DNA from: SVEL01 sp964573715
GTDB taxonomy: Bacteria; Bacillota; Clostridia; Lachnospirales; Lachnospiraceae
DNA: 64,000 nucleotides
NCBI GenBank assembly: GCA_964573715.1
Contig: CAZNKR010000002.1
Coordinates: 1-64,000, forward strand
Direction of reading: 5' to 3'
Below are positions 34,622 to 44,310 of the stretch, piece by piece (the first letter of the stretch is position 1; each line of letters starts with the position of its first letter). A program made the position numbers and the translations under genes. Under the pieces are notes generated by a model. The model was not told where the DNA came from. It did no database searches and saw only the letters and a program-made list of their open reading frames with translations.

Positions 34622-36286
34622 TTATTTAATAAATGCAATTCCATAAGGAGGTAATGTGATTACATCTCCGTCTAATTTAACTTCCTGGTCAGTATTAGTA
34701 ACCATATATTCCACCATCGAAGAATATTCATAGTCATTCTTAGACAATGTTACTTTTTGTTCCTCATTTGAAAGATTACATAAAATATAAATAGTCTCAT
34801 CATTATAGGTTTTAGAAATAGAACAAACTGTTTCATTATCTAATTCTAAAGACTTTGTGCTACCCTTTGCAATTTCTTCATAGGTACTTCTAATATGAAT
34901 GATTTTTCGATAGTACCAATAAATTGAATCAATGTCTTCCATCTGTGAATCAACTGGTTCAAATTTACTAGCAACATCAGAATCCATAGCCTTAGGACCA
35001 ACTGTTGTTACGCCACCTTTAAATGAACTCCAATTCATAGGTGCACGTTTATTTTCGTCCTTATCAGCACCTGAACCTGTCATACCAATCTCTTCACCAT
35101 AATATACAAATGAACATCCAGACATGATTTGATTAATGGCACCTACAAGTTTCATTTTATCTAAGTCATAGCTAACAAAACCGGAAATTCTACCTGTGTC
35201 ATGATTACTTACAAACGGAGCATTAACCATATTAGAATTAGACTCTAAATATCCACTTTCTGTTGATTCAAGCTTCTCTGATAAACGTTTTCCATTAGCC
35301 GTGTTCAAGCTAGTGATTAATAATCCACTGCTATCACCATAAGCATAATCAAAAATACTTTCTATTCCACTCTTATAGTAATTAGAAATGTTGCTATATG
35401 TATCCCAAATTTCTGCAACAATATAAGCATCCTCTCTAACACTTGTAACATATGATTCTATCCAAGACAAAACTTCTTTATTTTTATCTTTATTTCCTGT
35501 TGTGTATTCCTTTGATGCATCAAGTCTAAATCCATCTACACCAATATTTAGCCAGTAATCTATAACTTTCTGAAGTTCTTCTCTTACCACAGGATTATCA
35601 AGATTTAAATCTGGCATTTCTGACCAAAACACACCCTCATAGCTCCATTCAGATCCAGAGATTTTTATATAAGAACTTTTAGAAACATCCTCTGTTTTCA
35701 TAAAATTATAGTAATTTGCTTCCGGACAAACTGTGTAATCAGGTTCTTCTCCTGCACCTAAAGACTTATAATAATTTACTGCTGTTGTGAACCACTCATG
35801 TTTAGATGAAGTATGATTAAATACAGTATCAATAATTACATTGATATTTCTTGCATGGCATTCATCGATTAAATCCATGAAATCCTCAAGTGTTCCATAT
35901 TCAGAATCAATGCCATAATAATCAGTAATATCATACTTGTGATAGGTTGTTGAAGGCATTATAGGCATAAGCCATATTCCATTAAATCCCATTTCTTCAA
36001 TATAATCAAGTTTTGAAATAAGACCTTGAATATCACCAATTCCATCACCGTCACTATCTGCAAATGAGTATACAAATACTTCATAATAATTACGATAATG
36101 ATCATCGCTAGAGACTTCATATTCCTCTTCATCCCAACTAGCCACATTGTAGTACTCTTGTGGTGTAAGAGATGATTTATCTATTGTGGTTTCTTCCTCT
36201 TGTTCTTTTCCACATCCAATAAGTGTTGATGCAGATAACATAAGTAATAAAGATATTGATATTACTTTTTTGATTATTTTTCTCAT
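34622..36286 (-). CDS. Surface alpha-amylase lipoprotein, GH13
   Basis: A 554-residue secreted enzyme. The signal peptide ends in a lipobox, STLIGC, with the lipid-carrying Cys at 25. The GH13 barrel shows VIDTVFNHTS, GVDGFRLDASKEYT with the nucleophile, YIVAEIWDTY with the acid/base and FVSNHDTGR. It should cut starch or maltodextrins outside the cell and feed the ABC importer encoded upstream. The ATG follows AGGAGG by four bases. It lies after malG, separated from it by a hairpin that may partly terminate. Confidence 0.92.
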   Translation of the reverse strand: MRKIIKKVISISLLLMLSASTLIGCGKEQEEETTIDKSSLTPQEYYNVASWDEEEYEVSSDDHYRNYYEVFVYSFADSDGDGIGDIQGLISKLDYIEEMGFNGIWLMPIMPSTTYHKYDITDYYGIDSEYGTLEDFMDLIDECHARNINVIIDTVFNHTSSKHEWFTTAVNYYKSLGAGEEPDYTVCPEANYYNFMKTEDVSKSSYIKISGSEWSYEGVFWSEMPDLNLDNPVVREELQKVIDYWLNIGVDGFRLDASKEYTTGNKDKNKEVLSWIESYVTSVREDAYIVAEIWDTYSNISNYYKSGIESIFDYAYGDSSGLLITSLNTANGKRLSEKLESTESGYLESNSNMVNAPFVSNHDTGRISGFVSYDLDKMKLVGAINQIMSGCSFVYYGEEIGMTGSGADKDENKRAPMNWSSFKGGVTTVGPKAMDSDVASKFEPVDSQMEDIDSIYWYYRKIIHIRSTYEEIAKGSTKSLELDNETVCSISKTYNDETIYILCNLSNEEQKVTLSKNDYEYSSMVEYMVTNTDQEVKLDGDVITLPPYGIAFIK

Positions 36287-36302
36287 AAAACCTCCTATTG
36301 GT

Positions 36303-36335
36303 TTAAATAAAGGGAATGTAGTAAACTACATTCCC
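36303..36335 (-). terminator. Hairpin after malG, probable partial terminator
   Basis: A perfect 11-bp stem (GGGAATGTAGT with ACTACATTCCC, 36312-36335) with a two-base centre, followed only by TTTATTT on the minus strand. It may end most importer transcripts while letting some continue into the amylase gene. Confidence 0.6.
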
Positions 36336-36355
36336 TAAAATAAGCAATATATTCT

Positions 36356-37243
36356 TTAGCCTTTAACAGCTCCAGACATACCATCCTGATAAAACTTCTG
36401 CATACTAATGAAGATAATTGCAATAGGAATTGAAATTAAAACTGCACCAGCACAGAAACTGTTAAACCACTGAATTACATATTCTTTTTCAAGCATGTTC
36501 CATAATCCGATAGCTACTGTGTAATAATCCTTGTTAGTTAAGCAAATAACTTTTGCAAAGATGAAATCAAGCCATGGACCCATAAATGATGTTAATACTG
36601 TATAAACAATGATTGGTTTACTAAGTGGAATGATAATCTTTGAGAATACCTGGAACTTAGTAGCACCATCGATACAAGCAGCTTCATCAAGAGTCTTTGG
36701 AATAGTATCAAAGAATCCCTTTGCAATATAGAATCCCATACCTGAACCACCGGAATAAACCATAACCAATGCTACTCTGATTAATCCACCAGTTGTAAGA
36801 CCAAGTGACTTTAAAATATAATAAACTGCTATCATTGACATGAATCCTGGGAATAAACCAAGAATCATACAAATGTTCATAAGAGGTTTTCTTATTCTAA
36901 ATCTAAGTCTTGACATACAATATGCAACTGATAATACAAAGAATGTAGATATCAAACATACTATAATAGCAATAATAAATGTATTCATAAACATTTTTGG
37001 AAAGTTAAGAATAGTAGTTTCCTTAAATAACTTTGTATAGTTGTCTATAGTAAAGTTTTTAGGAATAAGTCTCTTAATTGAAGGACCTTTTTCTGCTCTA
37101 AAACTTGTAATTATAACCCATGCTACAGGAGATACCCAAATTAAACCAAGTATCGTAAGGAAGATATGAGTAATAATATTTAGAATCAATCTTTTTACTT
37201 TTGCAGATGTATATTCTACACCGCCTGAACTTTTCTTTTTCAT
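36356..37243 (-). CDS. Maltodextrin ABC transporter permease, MalG type
   Basis: 295 residues from the ATG at 37243, one base after the malF stop; upstream ATG codons overlap malF and are less likely, although the AGGAGG lies 12 bases away. Six membrane segments are expected. The EAA loop that contacts the ATPase appears as EAACIDGATKFQVFSKIIIPLS (split here as EAACIDGATKFQ and VFSKIIIPLS, about 188-209). No ATPase gene lies nearby, so a shared MsiK/MalK-type ATPase elsewhere is expected. Confidence 0.9.
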   Translation of the reverse strand: MKKKSSGGVEYTSAKVKRLILNIITHIFLTILGLIWVSPVAWVIITSFRAEKGPSIKRLIPKNFTIDNYTKLFKETTILNFPKMFMNTFIIAIIVCLISTFFVLSVAYCMSRLRFRIRKPLMNICMILGLFPGFMSMIAVYYILKSLGLTTGGLIRVALVMVYSGGSGMGFYIAKGFFDTIPKTLDEAACIDGATKFQVFSKIIIPLSKPIIVYTVLTSFMGPWLDFIFAKVICLTNKDYYTVAIGLWNMLEKEYVIQWFNSFCAGAVLISIPIAIIFISMQKFYQDGMSGAVKG

Positions 37244-37244
37244 T

Positions 37245-38630
37245 TTATTGGAATCCCTCCTCATCCTTATATGATCCTGTATTTCTGTAAGTAACAAGAG
37301 ATACAATAGACAATACTACGAATGTCATGATACCAATAACCGCACCTGTGTTGAACTTTTGGTTATCAATTGTTAACTTATACAACCATGTAACCAAAAG
37401 ATCTGTCTTACCAGCTGAGTTTCCAACAGGAGTTGGAGCACCACCAGTTAATAAGTAGATTACGTTAAAGTTGTTTACGTTACCTGTAAATGTTGTAACT
37501 AAGTAAGGAGCTGTAACGAATAACATATATGGTAATGTAATCTTAAAGAATGTTGTGAAAGCATTTGCTCCATCAACCTTTGCTGCCTCATATAAGTCAG
37601 AAGGAATATTCTGTAAGATACCTGTTACCTGTAACATTGTGTATGGAATACCAATCCAAAGGTTAACAACGATAACTGTTACTCTGGCCATCATTGCATT
37701 ACTTAAGAATGGAATATATTGATCTATAACACCGTTTTCAATAAGAATCGAGTTAACAGGACCTGTCTTATCAAGCAATGTTCTTACAATAAGTAATGAT
37801 ACGAACTGTGGAATAGCTATTGATAAGATAAATACAAATCTCCAAAAAGATTTAAAACGTGTACCTTTTCTATTTATAATAATAGCAAGTATCATACCTA
37901 ATATATAGTTTAAGAAGGTAGCCAATACTGCCCATATTAATGTCCATCCTAAAACTGACCAGAATTCCTTACCTATTGATCCGTTCAAACTAAGAACATC
38001 ACCAAAGTTTTTAAACCCAACCCAGTCAAATAAGATTAAGTGCTGACCAATCTTACTGTAATTAGTAAAAGCCATACTAATCATATAAATAAGTGGCAAA
38101 ATAGTAAATACAACAACACCTAAAATTGGAAGTGTTAACAATAATTTATGTAAGTCGTCATCGAATAATTCTTTGATGTCTCCAAAAAAACTGTTAAGAC
38201 GTTTTCCTTTTTTTGCTAAAACTTGAGACTTATATGCACTCTTTATGCTTTCTCTCCATAAAAGAATAAAGGCGATAATAAGAACTGCTGTAGCCACACC
38301 ATATAGTAATATAAGTTTTGAATCATGATATTCTTCCGAATAAATGTAAAACTGACCTGTTGGATCAAGTACTTCGCCCTGTTCCAACCATCCAAGTGAT
38401 GGAAGCATTGATAAATTGTTTGCTCCATATGCAACCATAAACCAAATAAATGCTACTTCTGTTGCTAAAAACAATAAACCTTTAATTATCTGTTTTCTGG
38501 CAATATTGCCTAATCCCATTATAACAAATGATAACTTTGTAAAGAAATCACCTTTAATTAACGCTTTAGTTACCGTGTAATCATTGCTGAATTCACGAGC
38601 TTTCTTACGCGCTTTGCTCTTTTTTTTCAC
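37245..38630 (-). CDS. Maltodextrin ABC transporter permease, MalF type
   Basis: A 461-residue permease starting at GTG, seven bases after GGAGG. It has an N-terminal block with two extra membrane segments (about 45-70 and 105-125) before the core, as in MalF-type proteins, then the conserved permease helices and the EAA loop EAAKVDGANAFTTFFKITLP (about 343-362). It should form the channel together with the MalG-type subunit encoded next. The context of amylase, pullulanase and phosphorylase supports maltodextrin as substrate. Confidence 0.9.
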   Translation of the reverse strand: MKKKSKARKKAREFSNDYTVTKALIKGDFFTKLSFVIMGLGNIARKQIIKGLLFLATEVAFIWFMVAYGANNLSMLPSLGWLEQGEVLDPTGQFYIYSEEYHDSKLILLYGVATAVLIIAFILLWRESIKSAYKSQVLAKKGKRLNSFFGDIKELFDDDLHKLLLTLPILGVVVFTILPLIYMISMAFTNYSKIGQHLILFDWVGFKNFGDVLSLNGSIGKEFWSVLGWTLIWAVLATFLNYILGMILAIIINRKGTRFKSFWRFVFILSIAIPQFVSLLIVRTLLDKTGPVNSILIENGVIDQYIPFLSNAMMARVTVIVVNLWIGIPYTMLQVTGILQNIPSDLYEAAKVDGANAFTTFFKITLPYMLFVTAPYLVTTFTGNVNNFNVIYLLTGGAPTPVGNSAGKTDLLVTWLYKLTIDNQKFNTGAVIGIMTFVVLSIVSLVTYRNTGSYKDEEGFQ

Positions 38631-38652
38631 AATACTACCTCCATAGAATATT

Positions 38653-38686
38653 TCTCCATGGTGAAACTAATGTAACACCATGGAGA
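38653..38686 (-). other. Stem-loop between malE and malF
   Basis: A perfect 11-bp stem (TCTCCATGGTG with CACCATGGAGA, 38676-38686 and 38653-38663) with a 12-base loop and no T run. Such hairpins after binding-protein genes often protect the upstream message and keep the binding protein in excess over the permeases. Confidence 0.6.
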
Positions 38687-38721
38687 CAATTAATCATCTA
38701 AATAATTTCTAGAACTAATAA

Positions 38722-39972
38722 TTACTCTAAGTTAGATTTCATAAGATCATTAAATTCTACTACTTTTTCAGCAAAGTTAGCTGATGTAATTTCGCCACCT
38801 GTAAGAGCCTTACCAAAGTTCTCTGCTGGTGTCCAGTAGCATTCAGTTGTTAAGTATGTTGGCTGAAGAATAGAACCATTATCAAATGCATCATTCTGAG
38901 CTATGAATACAGGATCAGCTTTGAATTTTTCGTCTTCAAGTAATGCTGTATTACAAGGTACAACACCTCTTAATTCGTAATGAGATTTCTGAGCTTCTTC
39001 TGAAGCAAGGTACTTAGCTAATGCTACAGCAACCTGCATGTTCTTGCAGTTAGGGTTAATAGCGATAGCCTTTGAACCAGCCATAGCTCTTAACTGTCCG
39101 TCACCTGAAGCAACGTCAATCTTAGGGATACCAGCACTTGCGAAGTTATCACCAAGGAATTCCTGAGCTGAATTTAAATCCCAAGAACCAGAGAAAGCTG
39201 CGTTAGCCTGACCATCCTGAAGTAAAGCTACACCACCCTGTTTGAAGTTAGGGTTTGCTACTAAGTTAACCATGTATTCAGCTGCGTTCTTAGCGTTGTC
39301 GCCATCGAAGTTAATAGCTGGAGCATCTTCTGCGCCGAATGTACATCCTGCTGCAAGGAAGAATGCTTGGTTATACCAAGAGTTTTCAATATCAAATGCT
39401 ACTTTACCTTTTTCAAGCATTGTGTCTAAAGACTTAACATCATCAGCTGTAAATACTGATGAATCATAGTACATAAACCAAATATTTGTTGTGAAAGGAA
39501 TACCATAAATAGCTCCATCGTATGAAACTGATTCTACGATTGTTTCTGAGTTTGTATCCTGGATATATGTAGCTGTATCACCAGCTAATTTAGAGATAGC
39601 ATTTGCTTCTACTAATGTCTTTAACTGATCGTTAGCGAACATATAAACATCTGCTGCTGCTGCAACGTCCTGTGTTACTGTCTTACCAGCATCACCTTCA
39701 GAACATGTACCATATGTGAAGTTAATTGTCCACTTTGGATGTTCTGTGTTGAACTGTTCACACATTGTCTGTAACCACTGGCCTTTGTCTTCTGCCTGGT
39801 CTTCAGCTGGTGACCATACTGTAAGGTCACATGTAATTTCTTCTTCTTCTGTTGTCTTGTTTTCAGCTACTGGCGTTGTTTTTGATGAATCTTTGTCATC
39901 TCCACAACCATAAAGAGCTGTTGCACATAATGCTGTTGTCATTAAAAGTGCTGTTAATTTTCTTGATCTCAT
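38722..39972 (-). CDS. Maltodextrin-binding lipoprotein, MalE type
   Basis: A 416-residue extracellular solute-binding protein. The signal peptide ends in CATALYGCGDD, with the lipid-carrying Cys at 23. ITCDLTVWSPAEDQ (about 45-58) begins the first lobe, and FSGSWDLNSAQEF and AMAGSKAIAINP are typical of family 1 sugar-binding proteins. It delivers maltodextrins to the MalFG permease. AGGAGG lies 12 bases before the ATG, a long spacing. The 170-base upstream region holds no operator I could identify with confidence. Confidence 0.9.
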   Translation of the reverse strand: MRSRKLTALLMTTALCATALYGCGDDKDSSKTTPVAENKTTEEEEITCDLTVWSPAEDQAEDKGQWLQTMCEQFNTEHPKWTINFTYGTCSEGDAGKTVTQDVAAAADVYMFANDQLKTLVEANAISKLAGDTATYIQDTNSETIVESVSYDGAIYGIPFTTNIWFMYYDSSVFTADDVKSLDTMLEKGKVAFDIENSWYNQAFFLAAGCTFGAEDAPAINFDGDNAKNAAEYMVNLVANPNFKQGGVALLQDGQANAAFSGSWDLNSAQEFLGDNFASAGIPKIDVASGDGQLRAMAGSKAIAINPNCKNMQVAVALAKYLASEEAQKSHYELRGVVPCNTALLEDEKFKADPVFIAQNDAFDNGSILQPTYLTTECYWTPAENFGKALTGGEITSANFAEKVVEFNDLMKSNLE

Positions 39973-40146
39973 AATTTTTGTGTTCCTCCTATTTTTTCAA
40001 TCGCATACTGCTGATTGTTATTACTGTCTAATTATATGTTTTCAATTCCAAAAAGTATATATCATAAATATTAGAAACGTGTTGTTTTTTTTAAACTAAT
40101 ATGAAAAATATACAAAAATGATGTGTTGATTGAATGTCTTTTTTAT

Positions 40147-40177
40147 AAAAAACGTCAAAAGCTTACTGCTTTTGACG
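40147..40177 (-). terminator. Intrinsic terminator of the AraC-type response regulator
   Basis: A perfect 10-bp stem (CGTCAAAAGC with GCTTTTGACG, 40168-40177 and 40153-40162) closes a five-base loop and is followed by a run of six T on the minus strand. Confidence 0.85.
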
Positions 40178-40193
40178 CATTAATTGATATTTT

Positions 40194-41741
40194 TTAATCA
40201 ACCTCACCGTTTGTACGGAATTTTTGTGGACTTATGCCATAATACTCTCTAAAACTTTGACAAAAATATGATACATTAGGGTATCCCACTTCTACGCTTA
40301 TATTAACAATCTTCATATGAGAATTTTCAAGCATTTCTTTAGCATTTTCCATTCGTACAGACTTAATAAATTTACTAAGGTTTTGACCTGTTTCCTTTTT
40401 AAAAACACAGCTTAAATAGCTAGGTGCCATATAAACCATCTCTGCAAGCTGTTCTACACCAATCTCTTCTTTATAATGAGAATATATGTATTGTTTAACA
40501 CACTCAACTTCTCTATGAACAGTCTGAGTATTCTTAGAGAAATTCTCTTCCATACGAATAATATTATTATTCATAATTTCTTTAACAGATGATAAATCCG
40601 TGGACCTATAAAGCTTATCCACTTCATTATTAAGCTCGACTTCTCCTACGCTTGGTAATGCTTCATAAAATTCTTTAAGAATATTTGAAAATACAAATTT
40701 AATATAAAGCTGAGAGAGATTTGTTTTATTTCCATATCTATTCCATAAGGTTTCAAAATTTTTCTTTAAGGATTCTATATCTTTTAATTTAATATCCTGT
40801 TTTATTTGTTTAATAACAGAATCATCATCTGTCTGAACAAAAATTGGAGATTCATCCTTTACTGTTTTTACGAATACCTTGCTACAGCTTTCATAGAACT
40901 TTCCTTCCATTAATTCTTCTACTTCTTCCATAGCTATAGACAATTCATTACAATTCTCAATAGTGGAAGAAAGCGCAAGGAAACATTTTCTTGCATACTT
41001 AACAGACAGTTTTTTTTGAATTTCATTACAATCATTTAAAATTTCTACTTCTGACTTTTTACTACAATACTTGTCCTCTAATAAAATAACTGACTGTAAA
41101 GAGTTCAAATTCAAATAATAAGCATAAATGTTTTTTTCAGAAAGATATTGTGAAAAATCATCCTCAAAAACATCACTGACTTTATTAAAAAACTCTTGTT
41201 CAAACTCAATTAAAATAATTCTTTTATATTGATCGTACTCAATAGATGAATCCACTTCTTGACCGTCAACTCTTATTTCGCTTATTTTTTTTCCATAAAG
41301 TAAGCTAAATAAAACATATTCTTTAACAAACTCTGTATTAATGTCATTCTGTTCACTAAGATATTTTGATTCCTCGCATTGGTCTAGCGCTAAAGAAACC
41401 GACTCAACGAATTCCTTTGTGTCAAATGGTTTATGAAGATAATCTGTAGCTCCGAGTTTAATTGCCTTCTTTGCATCTTCAAATTCATCACTTGCACTAA
41501 CAACAATAAATTTTAGATTTTCATTGATTTGTTTTAGCTCTTCTACCATGCTAAATCCATCTATATCTTCCATTCTTATTTCAGTAATCAAAATATCAAT
41601 GGCATTGTTGGCTGCAAATTCCATGGCCGCCATACCGCTAGGAACGGTTTGTACTGCAATATCTAGTGAAAAGTTTTTTAAAATTTTAACCATATTTTCT
41701 CGGCTATTTTTGTCTGAATCAACAACCAATAATCTATACAT
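40194..41741 (-). CDS. YesN-like response regulator with AraC-type DNA-binding domain and altered phosphorylation site
   Basis: A 515-residue regulator with a receiver domain (1-120), a long helical linker (about 130-400) and a C-terminal AraC helix-turn-helix pair (about 412-512, with LAEMVYMAPSYLSCVFKKET and VSYFCQSFREYYGISPQKF). The phospho-accepting Asp is replaced by Glu at residue 54 (ILITEIRMED); Ser82 and Lys104-Pro105 of the receiver are kept. No histidine kinase is encoded beside it. It lies between malE and glgP, so it probably controls alpha-glucan genes. A Glu at this place can imitate the phosphorylated state. The ATG follows GGTGG. Confidence 0.88.
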   Translation of the reverse strand: MYRLLVVDSDKNSRENMVKILKNFSLDIAVQTVPSGMAAMEFAANNAIDILITEIRMEDIDGFSMVEELKQINENLKFIVVSASDEFEDAKKAIKLGATDYLHKPFDTKEFVESVSLALDQCEESKYLSEQNDINTEFVKEYVLFSLLYGKKISEIRVDGQEVDSSIEYDQYKRIILIEFEQEFFNKVSDVFEDDFSQYLSEKNIYAYYLNLNSLQSVILLEDKYCSKKSEVEILNDCNEIQKKLSVKYARKCFLALSSTIENCNELSIAMEEVEELMEGKFYESCSKVFVKTVKDESPIFVQTDDDSVIKQIKQDIKLKDIESLKKNFETLWNRYGNKTNLSQLYIKFVFSNILKEFYEALPSVGEVELNNEVDKLYRSTDLSSVKEIMNNNIIRMEENFSKNTQTVHREVECVKQYIYSHYKEEIGVEQLAEMVYMAPSYLSCVFKKETGQNLSKFIKSVRMENAKEMLENSHMKIVNISVEVGYPNVSYFCQSFREYYGISPQKFRTNGEVD

Positions 41742-41860
41742 AATCTACCACCATATTTAATATCATTTTTTCAAGATTTGTGTAAATTATATACTATTTA
41801 TGTTGTTTTTTCAAGTTTTTCTGTTGAAATCATAAATATTTTATATTTTGTTCATATATT

Positions 41861-41950
41861 CATATTCTTGCTTTTCATATTCTTGCTTTTCATATTCTTG
41901 CTATGCATATTCTTGTTATGCATATTCTTGCTATGCAAATTCTTGCTATG
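41861..41950. repeat. Six tandem copies of a 15-bp unit upstream of the response-regulator gene
   Basis: The unit CATATTCTTGCTTTT or CATATTCTTGCTATG occurs six times with strict 15-base spacing from 41861 to 41950, followed by a partial copy. The first two copies are identical; the others differ by one to three bases. The array fills the intergenic space between the glgP terminator and the start of the AraC-type regulator, 120-210 bases upstream of the latter. Frames through it exist on both strands but have no ribosome site. Confidence 0.92.
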
Positions 41951-41986
41951 CAAATTGCCTACTGAATCGTTCTTACTGGCTTATTA

Positions 41987-42015
41987 CAAAAAAAGAGCCC
42001 CATTAATGGGGCTCT
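41987..42015 (-). terminator. Intrinsic terminator of glgP
   Basis: A perfect 9-bp stem (AGAGCCCCA with TGGGGCTCT, within 41994-42015) with a short loop, followed by seven T on the minus strand. Confidence 0.9.
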
Positions 42016-42054
42016 TTAATATTTAAAGATTTACTATTTGTATATCTTTTGTTA

Positions 42055-44310
42055 TTAGTTTAATTTCCAGATATCTCTGTTATATTCTGCTATTGTTCTA
42101 TCTGATGAGAAGAAACCAGCATTTGCAATATTAACTAAAGCTTTTCTAGACCAAGCTAACTTATTTTCATAATCATTGTAAGCAACTTCTTTTGTCTTGA
42201 TATATTCATTTAAATCAAGTAAAGTCATGAACCAGTCTTTTACAATAAGTTCTTTATGAAGTCTTGTAAGCATTTCTTCATCGCCAACCTTTAACATTTC
42301 AGGACAAACGATAAAGTCTACTAATTCTTTAATATGTGCATCATTTGTATAGTAGTTATTTGAAACATAATCAGCCTTAGCGTAATGTTCGATAACCTGC
42401 TCTGAAGATTCACCAAATGTATAGATATTGTCTTTTCCAACTAATTCAGCAATTTCAACATTTGCTCCATCCATAGTACCAAGTGTAACAGCACCATTAA
42501 GCATAAACTTCATATTACCTGTACCAGATGCTTCCTTTGAAGCAAGTGAAATCTGTTCAGAAATATCACAAGCTGGAATAAGCTTAGCAGCCTTAGATAC
42601 GCAGTAGTTTTCAACCATAACAACCTTTAAGTAAGGGCTTACTTCTGGATCAGAATTGATAATTGTCTGTAAGCAAAGGATTGTATGAATAATATCCTTA
42701 GCAATGATATAAGCAGGAGCTGCCTTTGCACCAAAGATAACTGTGATTGGTGTTGTTGGCTTATTGCCCTTTTTAATATCAAGATATTTATGAATAACGT
42801 ATAAAACGTTCATCTGCTGACGTTTGTACTCATGAAGTCTCTTAACCTGAATATCGAAGATTGAATTTTCATCAATTTCAATACCCTGTGTTGATTTAAT
42901 ATAATCCTTAAATACAACCTTGTTTTCTTTCTTAATATCAAATAGCTTATTAAGAACTGCTTCATCGTCAAGATACTGCTCTAACTTCTTAAGCTCCATT
43001 GCATCCTTCTTGAATCCAGGTCCAATAAGGCTTTCGATATATGCTGCAAGACCTTCGTTACAATGTAACAACCATCTTCTAAATGTAATACCATTTGTCT
43101 TGTTGTTGAATTTATTAGGGTAAATCTTGTAGAAATTGTTAAGTTCTGAATTCTTTAAAATTTCTGTATGAAGATAAGCAACACCATTTACACTATATCC
43201 ATAATGAATATCCATATGTGCCATATGAACTCTGTTTGTTTCATCAATGATGTAAACTGACTTGTCATCAAACTTCGCTCTAACCTTTTCATCAAGAACC
43301 TTGATAATTGGAACTAACTGTGGAACAACCTTCTCTAAGAAGCTCATTGGCCATTTTTCAAGCGCTTCTGCAAGAATAGTATGGTTTGTATATGCACATG
43401 TCTTAGATACGATTTCAATAGCTTCGTCCTGATCAATACCTTCTGCTGTTAATAATCTAATTAACTCAGGAATAACCATTGATGGATGTGTATCATTAAT
43501 CTGAATAGCTGCATATTCATATAGATCGTGAAGATTTGATCCTTTAGCTTTTGCTTCCTTAAGGATTAATCTAGCACCATTGCTTACCATAAAGTACTGC
43601 TGATAAATTCTAAGTAATAAACCTGCTTCATCAGAATCATCTGGATATAAGAATAATGTAAGATTCTTTTCAATATCTTCTTTGTTGAAGTTGATTGAAT
43701 CGCCATTAACGATTGTTTCATCAACTGATTCAATATCAAATAAATGAAGCTTGTTTGTTCTGTTTTCATATCCTGTAACAGCAATATCATAAAGTCTTGA
43801 CTTAACAACGCAATCACCAAACTGTACGTCATATGTTACGTCAGTCTTTGTAAGCCAGCTTTCATTTTCAATCCAAGGATTTGGAGTTTCTTTCTGCTTA
43901 CGATCAACAAAAACCTGTTTAAATAAACCTAAATGATAGTTAAGTCCAATACCATCACCATTAAGTCCGATACTTGCCATTGAATCAATAAAACAAGCTG
44001 CAAGTCTACCAAGACCACCATTACCTAAAGATGGTTCTGGTTCTACTTCTTCTATATCAAAGATGCTCTTTCCGTTTTCTTCTAACTCTTTTTTAATCTC
44101 TCCAAAAATACCAAGATTGATAAGATTGTTAGATAAAAGCTTGCCAATTAAGAATTCAGCAGAAATGTAGTATACCTTCTTCTTTCCTTCATTGCTTTCT
44201 TTTCCTTGCGCCATTTCCTTTGTCATCTCAAGAAGAGCCACATAAATTTCTTCATTTGAACAGTCACAAATAGCCTTATTGTACTTTTTGTTGCAAAATT
44301 CCTGTAACAT
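42055..44310 (-). CDS. glgP: Glycogen/maltodextrin phosphorylase
   Basis: A 751-residue PLP enzyme that releases glucose 1-phosphate from alpha-1,4-glucans. Visible are SLGNGGLGRLAACFIDSMAS (about 94-113), the INDTHPSMVIPELIRLL segment, the RLHEYKRQQMN glucan-binding region, and the PLP site EASGTGNMKFMLNGA with its lysine (about 590-604), followed by GTMDGANVEI. The length is slightly below the usual 800 residues of glycogen phosphorylases. The ATG follows AGGAGG by six bases. A weak cre-like site (TGTTATCGTTTTCT, 44409-44422, two mismatches to the consensus) lies about 100 bases upstream. Confidence 0.95.
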   Translation of the reverse strand: MLQEFCNKKYNKAICDCSNEEIYVALLEMTKEMAQGKESNEGKKKVYYISAEFLIGKLLSNNLINLGIFGEIKKELEENGKSIFDIEEVEPEPSLGNGGLGRLAACFIDSMASIGLNGDGIGLNYHLGLFKQVFVDRKQKETPNPWIENESWLTKTDVTYDVQFGDCVVKSRLYDIAVTGYENRTNKLHLFDIESVDETIVNGDSINFNKEDIEKNLTLFLYPDDSDEAGLLLRIYQQYFMVSNGARLILKEAKAKGSNLHDLYEYAAIQINDTHPSMVIPELIRLLTAEGIDQDEAIEIVSKTCAYTNHTILAEALEKWPMSFLEKVVPQLVPIIKVLDEKVRAKFDDKSVYIIDETNRVHMAHMDIHYGYSVNGVAYLHTEILKNSELNNFYKIYPNKFNNKTNGITFRRWLLHCNEGLAAYIESLIGPGFKKDAMELKKLEQYLDDEAVLNKLFDIKKENKVVFKDYIKSTQGIEIDENSIFDIQVKRLHEYKRQQMNVLYVIHKYLDIKKGNKPTTPITVIFGAKAAPAYIIAKDIIHTILCLQTIINSDPEVSPYLKVVMVENYCVSKAAKLIPACDISEQISLASKEASGTGNMKFMLNGAVTLGTMDGANVEIAELVGKDNIYTFGESSEQVIEHYAKADYVSNNYYTNDAHIKELVDFIVCPEMLKVGDEEMLTRLHKELIVKDWFMTLLDLNEYIKTKEVAYNDYENKLAWSRKALVNIANAGFFSSDRTIAEYNRDIWKLN

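Noticed and set aside
41861..41960. Possible CRISPR array
   Set aside because: The 15-bp units are contiguous with no spacers, and no cas genes are present.
41778..42026. Plus-strand frame coding a Phe-Leu-Cys repeat peptide
   Set aside because: It is open only because the 15-bp tandem array lacks stops; it has no ribosome site and runs through the glgP terminator.
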